Below, in pieces: positions 18,567-18,978 of a stretch of DNA of 18,978 bases. The position numbers and the translations under genes were made by a program. The notes under the pieces are model-generated. The model did not search any database. It was not told the origin of the DNA and saw only the letters and a list, made by a program, of their open reading frames with translations. The stretch covers positions 1-18,978 of the forward strand of contig JAKOGH010000878.1 of assembly GCA_024811115.1 (NCBI GenBank). The letters are read 5' to 3'. The DNA is from Terana coerulea. Lineage: Eukaryota > Basidiomycota > Agaricomycetes > Polyporales > Phanerochaetaceae. The stretch's first letter is position 1. The number at the start of each line of letters is the position of its first letter.

Positions 18567-18978
18567 AGCCTCGCCCCACAAAAACGCGAAGAACAACAGA
18601 CGGTGTAATATGAGGGGCCCATATGCTACGCCCTCTTCCCGGACGAAAGCAGCCTCTACGAGTCGCCGCTTCGCAGAAGAAACAATTGTGGGGGTGTACA
18701 TAGTTGTTAGCCACTTGCTGTCGATTTTCTGTAGATTGAGGCTTCTCCACACATTACGCACTTCAATACAGCTTGCTCTCGGTGAAGGAGCCTGCCAAGT
18801 TCTGCCATAGATTACCAGCGATGTGTGCCACTGCTATTCACAATCTCAATTCATGCGAAGTTGATGCTCGCTGAACGGGCATTCCATTCATACATTCGAA
18901 GTGTTCACATTTCAAGATACCTTGGCCGTTTCGGCTTACCTACAATTTCGCGCAGACATCCGTCATTCGCATGATCGT
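18567..18978. other. Window end, no gene
   Basis: Frames up to about 138 codons cross this stretch on both strands, but none shows a motif, plausible intron structure or biased composition. Nothing else is supported. Confidence 0.35.

Noticed and set aside
18334..18750. 138-codon minus-strand frame containing MSWESL
   Set aside because: It covers copy 2 of the inverted duplication and has no family features; the corresponding frame in copy 1 is not conserved over its length.
1..18978. Bacterial-type features, CRISPR arrays, tRNA or rRNA genes
   Set aside because: No regularly spaced repeats, Shine-Dalgarno-led operons or recognisable structural RNA were seen; spliced genes point to a fungal genome.

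Overview
The window looks like accessory sequence from a basidiomycete (Agaricomycetes-type) genome. The evidence is the very short GT-AG introns (about 48-59 nt), a DUF6534-type membrane-protein gene, a FunK1-type fungal protein kinase, and a chromodomain-bearing Ty3/gypsy retrotransposon typical of mushroom-forming fungi. No bacterial features, tRNAs, rRNAs or CRISPR arrays were seen. The species cannot be named from the sequence alone.

Layout. (1) 1-2009 holds only short, broken, coding-like segments on the minus strand, none recognised. (2) 2010-3463 (+) is a multi-exon DUF6534 membrane-protein gene. Its exons can be placed one by one; the frame is broken once, by an apparent single-base loss in exon 5. 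(3) 3464-7581 is gene-poor, with two stretches of coding-like debris (about 4640-5260 and 6400-7180). (4) 7582-14642 (+) is an almost complete Ty3/gypsy chromovirus: two 317/318-bp LTRs (TGTCA...TGACA, about 97.5% identical), a primer-binding site, a roughly 1.2-kb leader, Gag with a CCHC knuckle, protease, reverse transcriptase (YIDD), RNase H, integrase (HHCC, DD35E), a C-terminal chromodomain and a polypurine tract. Its reading frames are cut by many 1-2-nt indels while the motifs remain. (5) 15071-17701 (+) is an apparently intact five-exon FunK1 kinase gene (about 800 aa). (6) 17641-18566 contains a diverged inverted duplication whose first copy overlaps the 3' end of the kinase gene.

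The most interesting signal is how the retrotransposon seems to prime reverse transcription. The 11 nt at the primer-binding site (7901-7911) do not look like a tRNA 3' end. They are perfectly complementary to 11 nt in the 3' LTR (14534-14544) that start 33 nt downstream of the start of a TATA box, where transcription should begin. This is the arrangement of Tf1/sushi-type self-priming. The same bases also lie in a nested hairpin, so primer pairing and RNA folding would compete. A second unusual feature is a four-cysteine, RanBP2-like zinc-finger reading frame in the leader before Gag. A third is a pair of inverted arms downstream of the kinase whose differences between copies are matched within each copy.

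The retrotransposon, kinase and membrane-protein gene show no sign of acting together. The 3' LTR does point its promoter at the kinase gene, whose start codon lies 429 bp beyond the LTR end.
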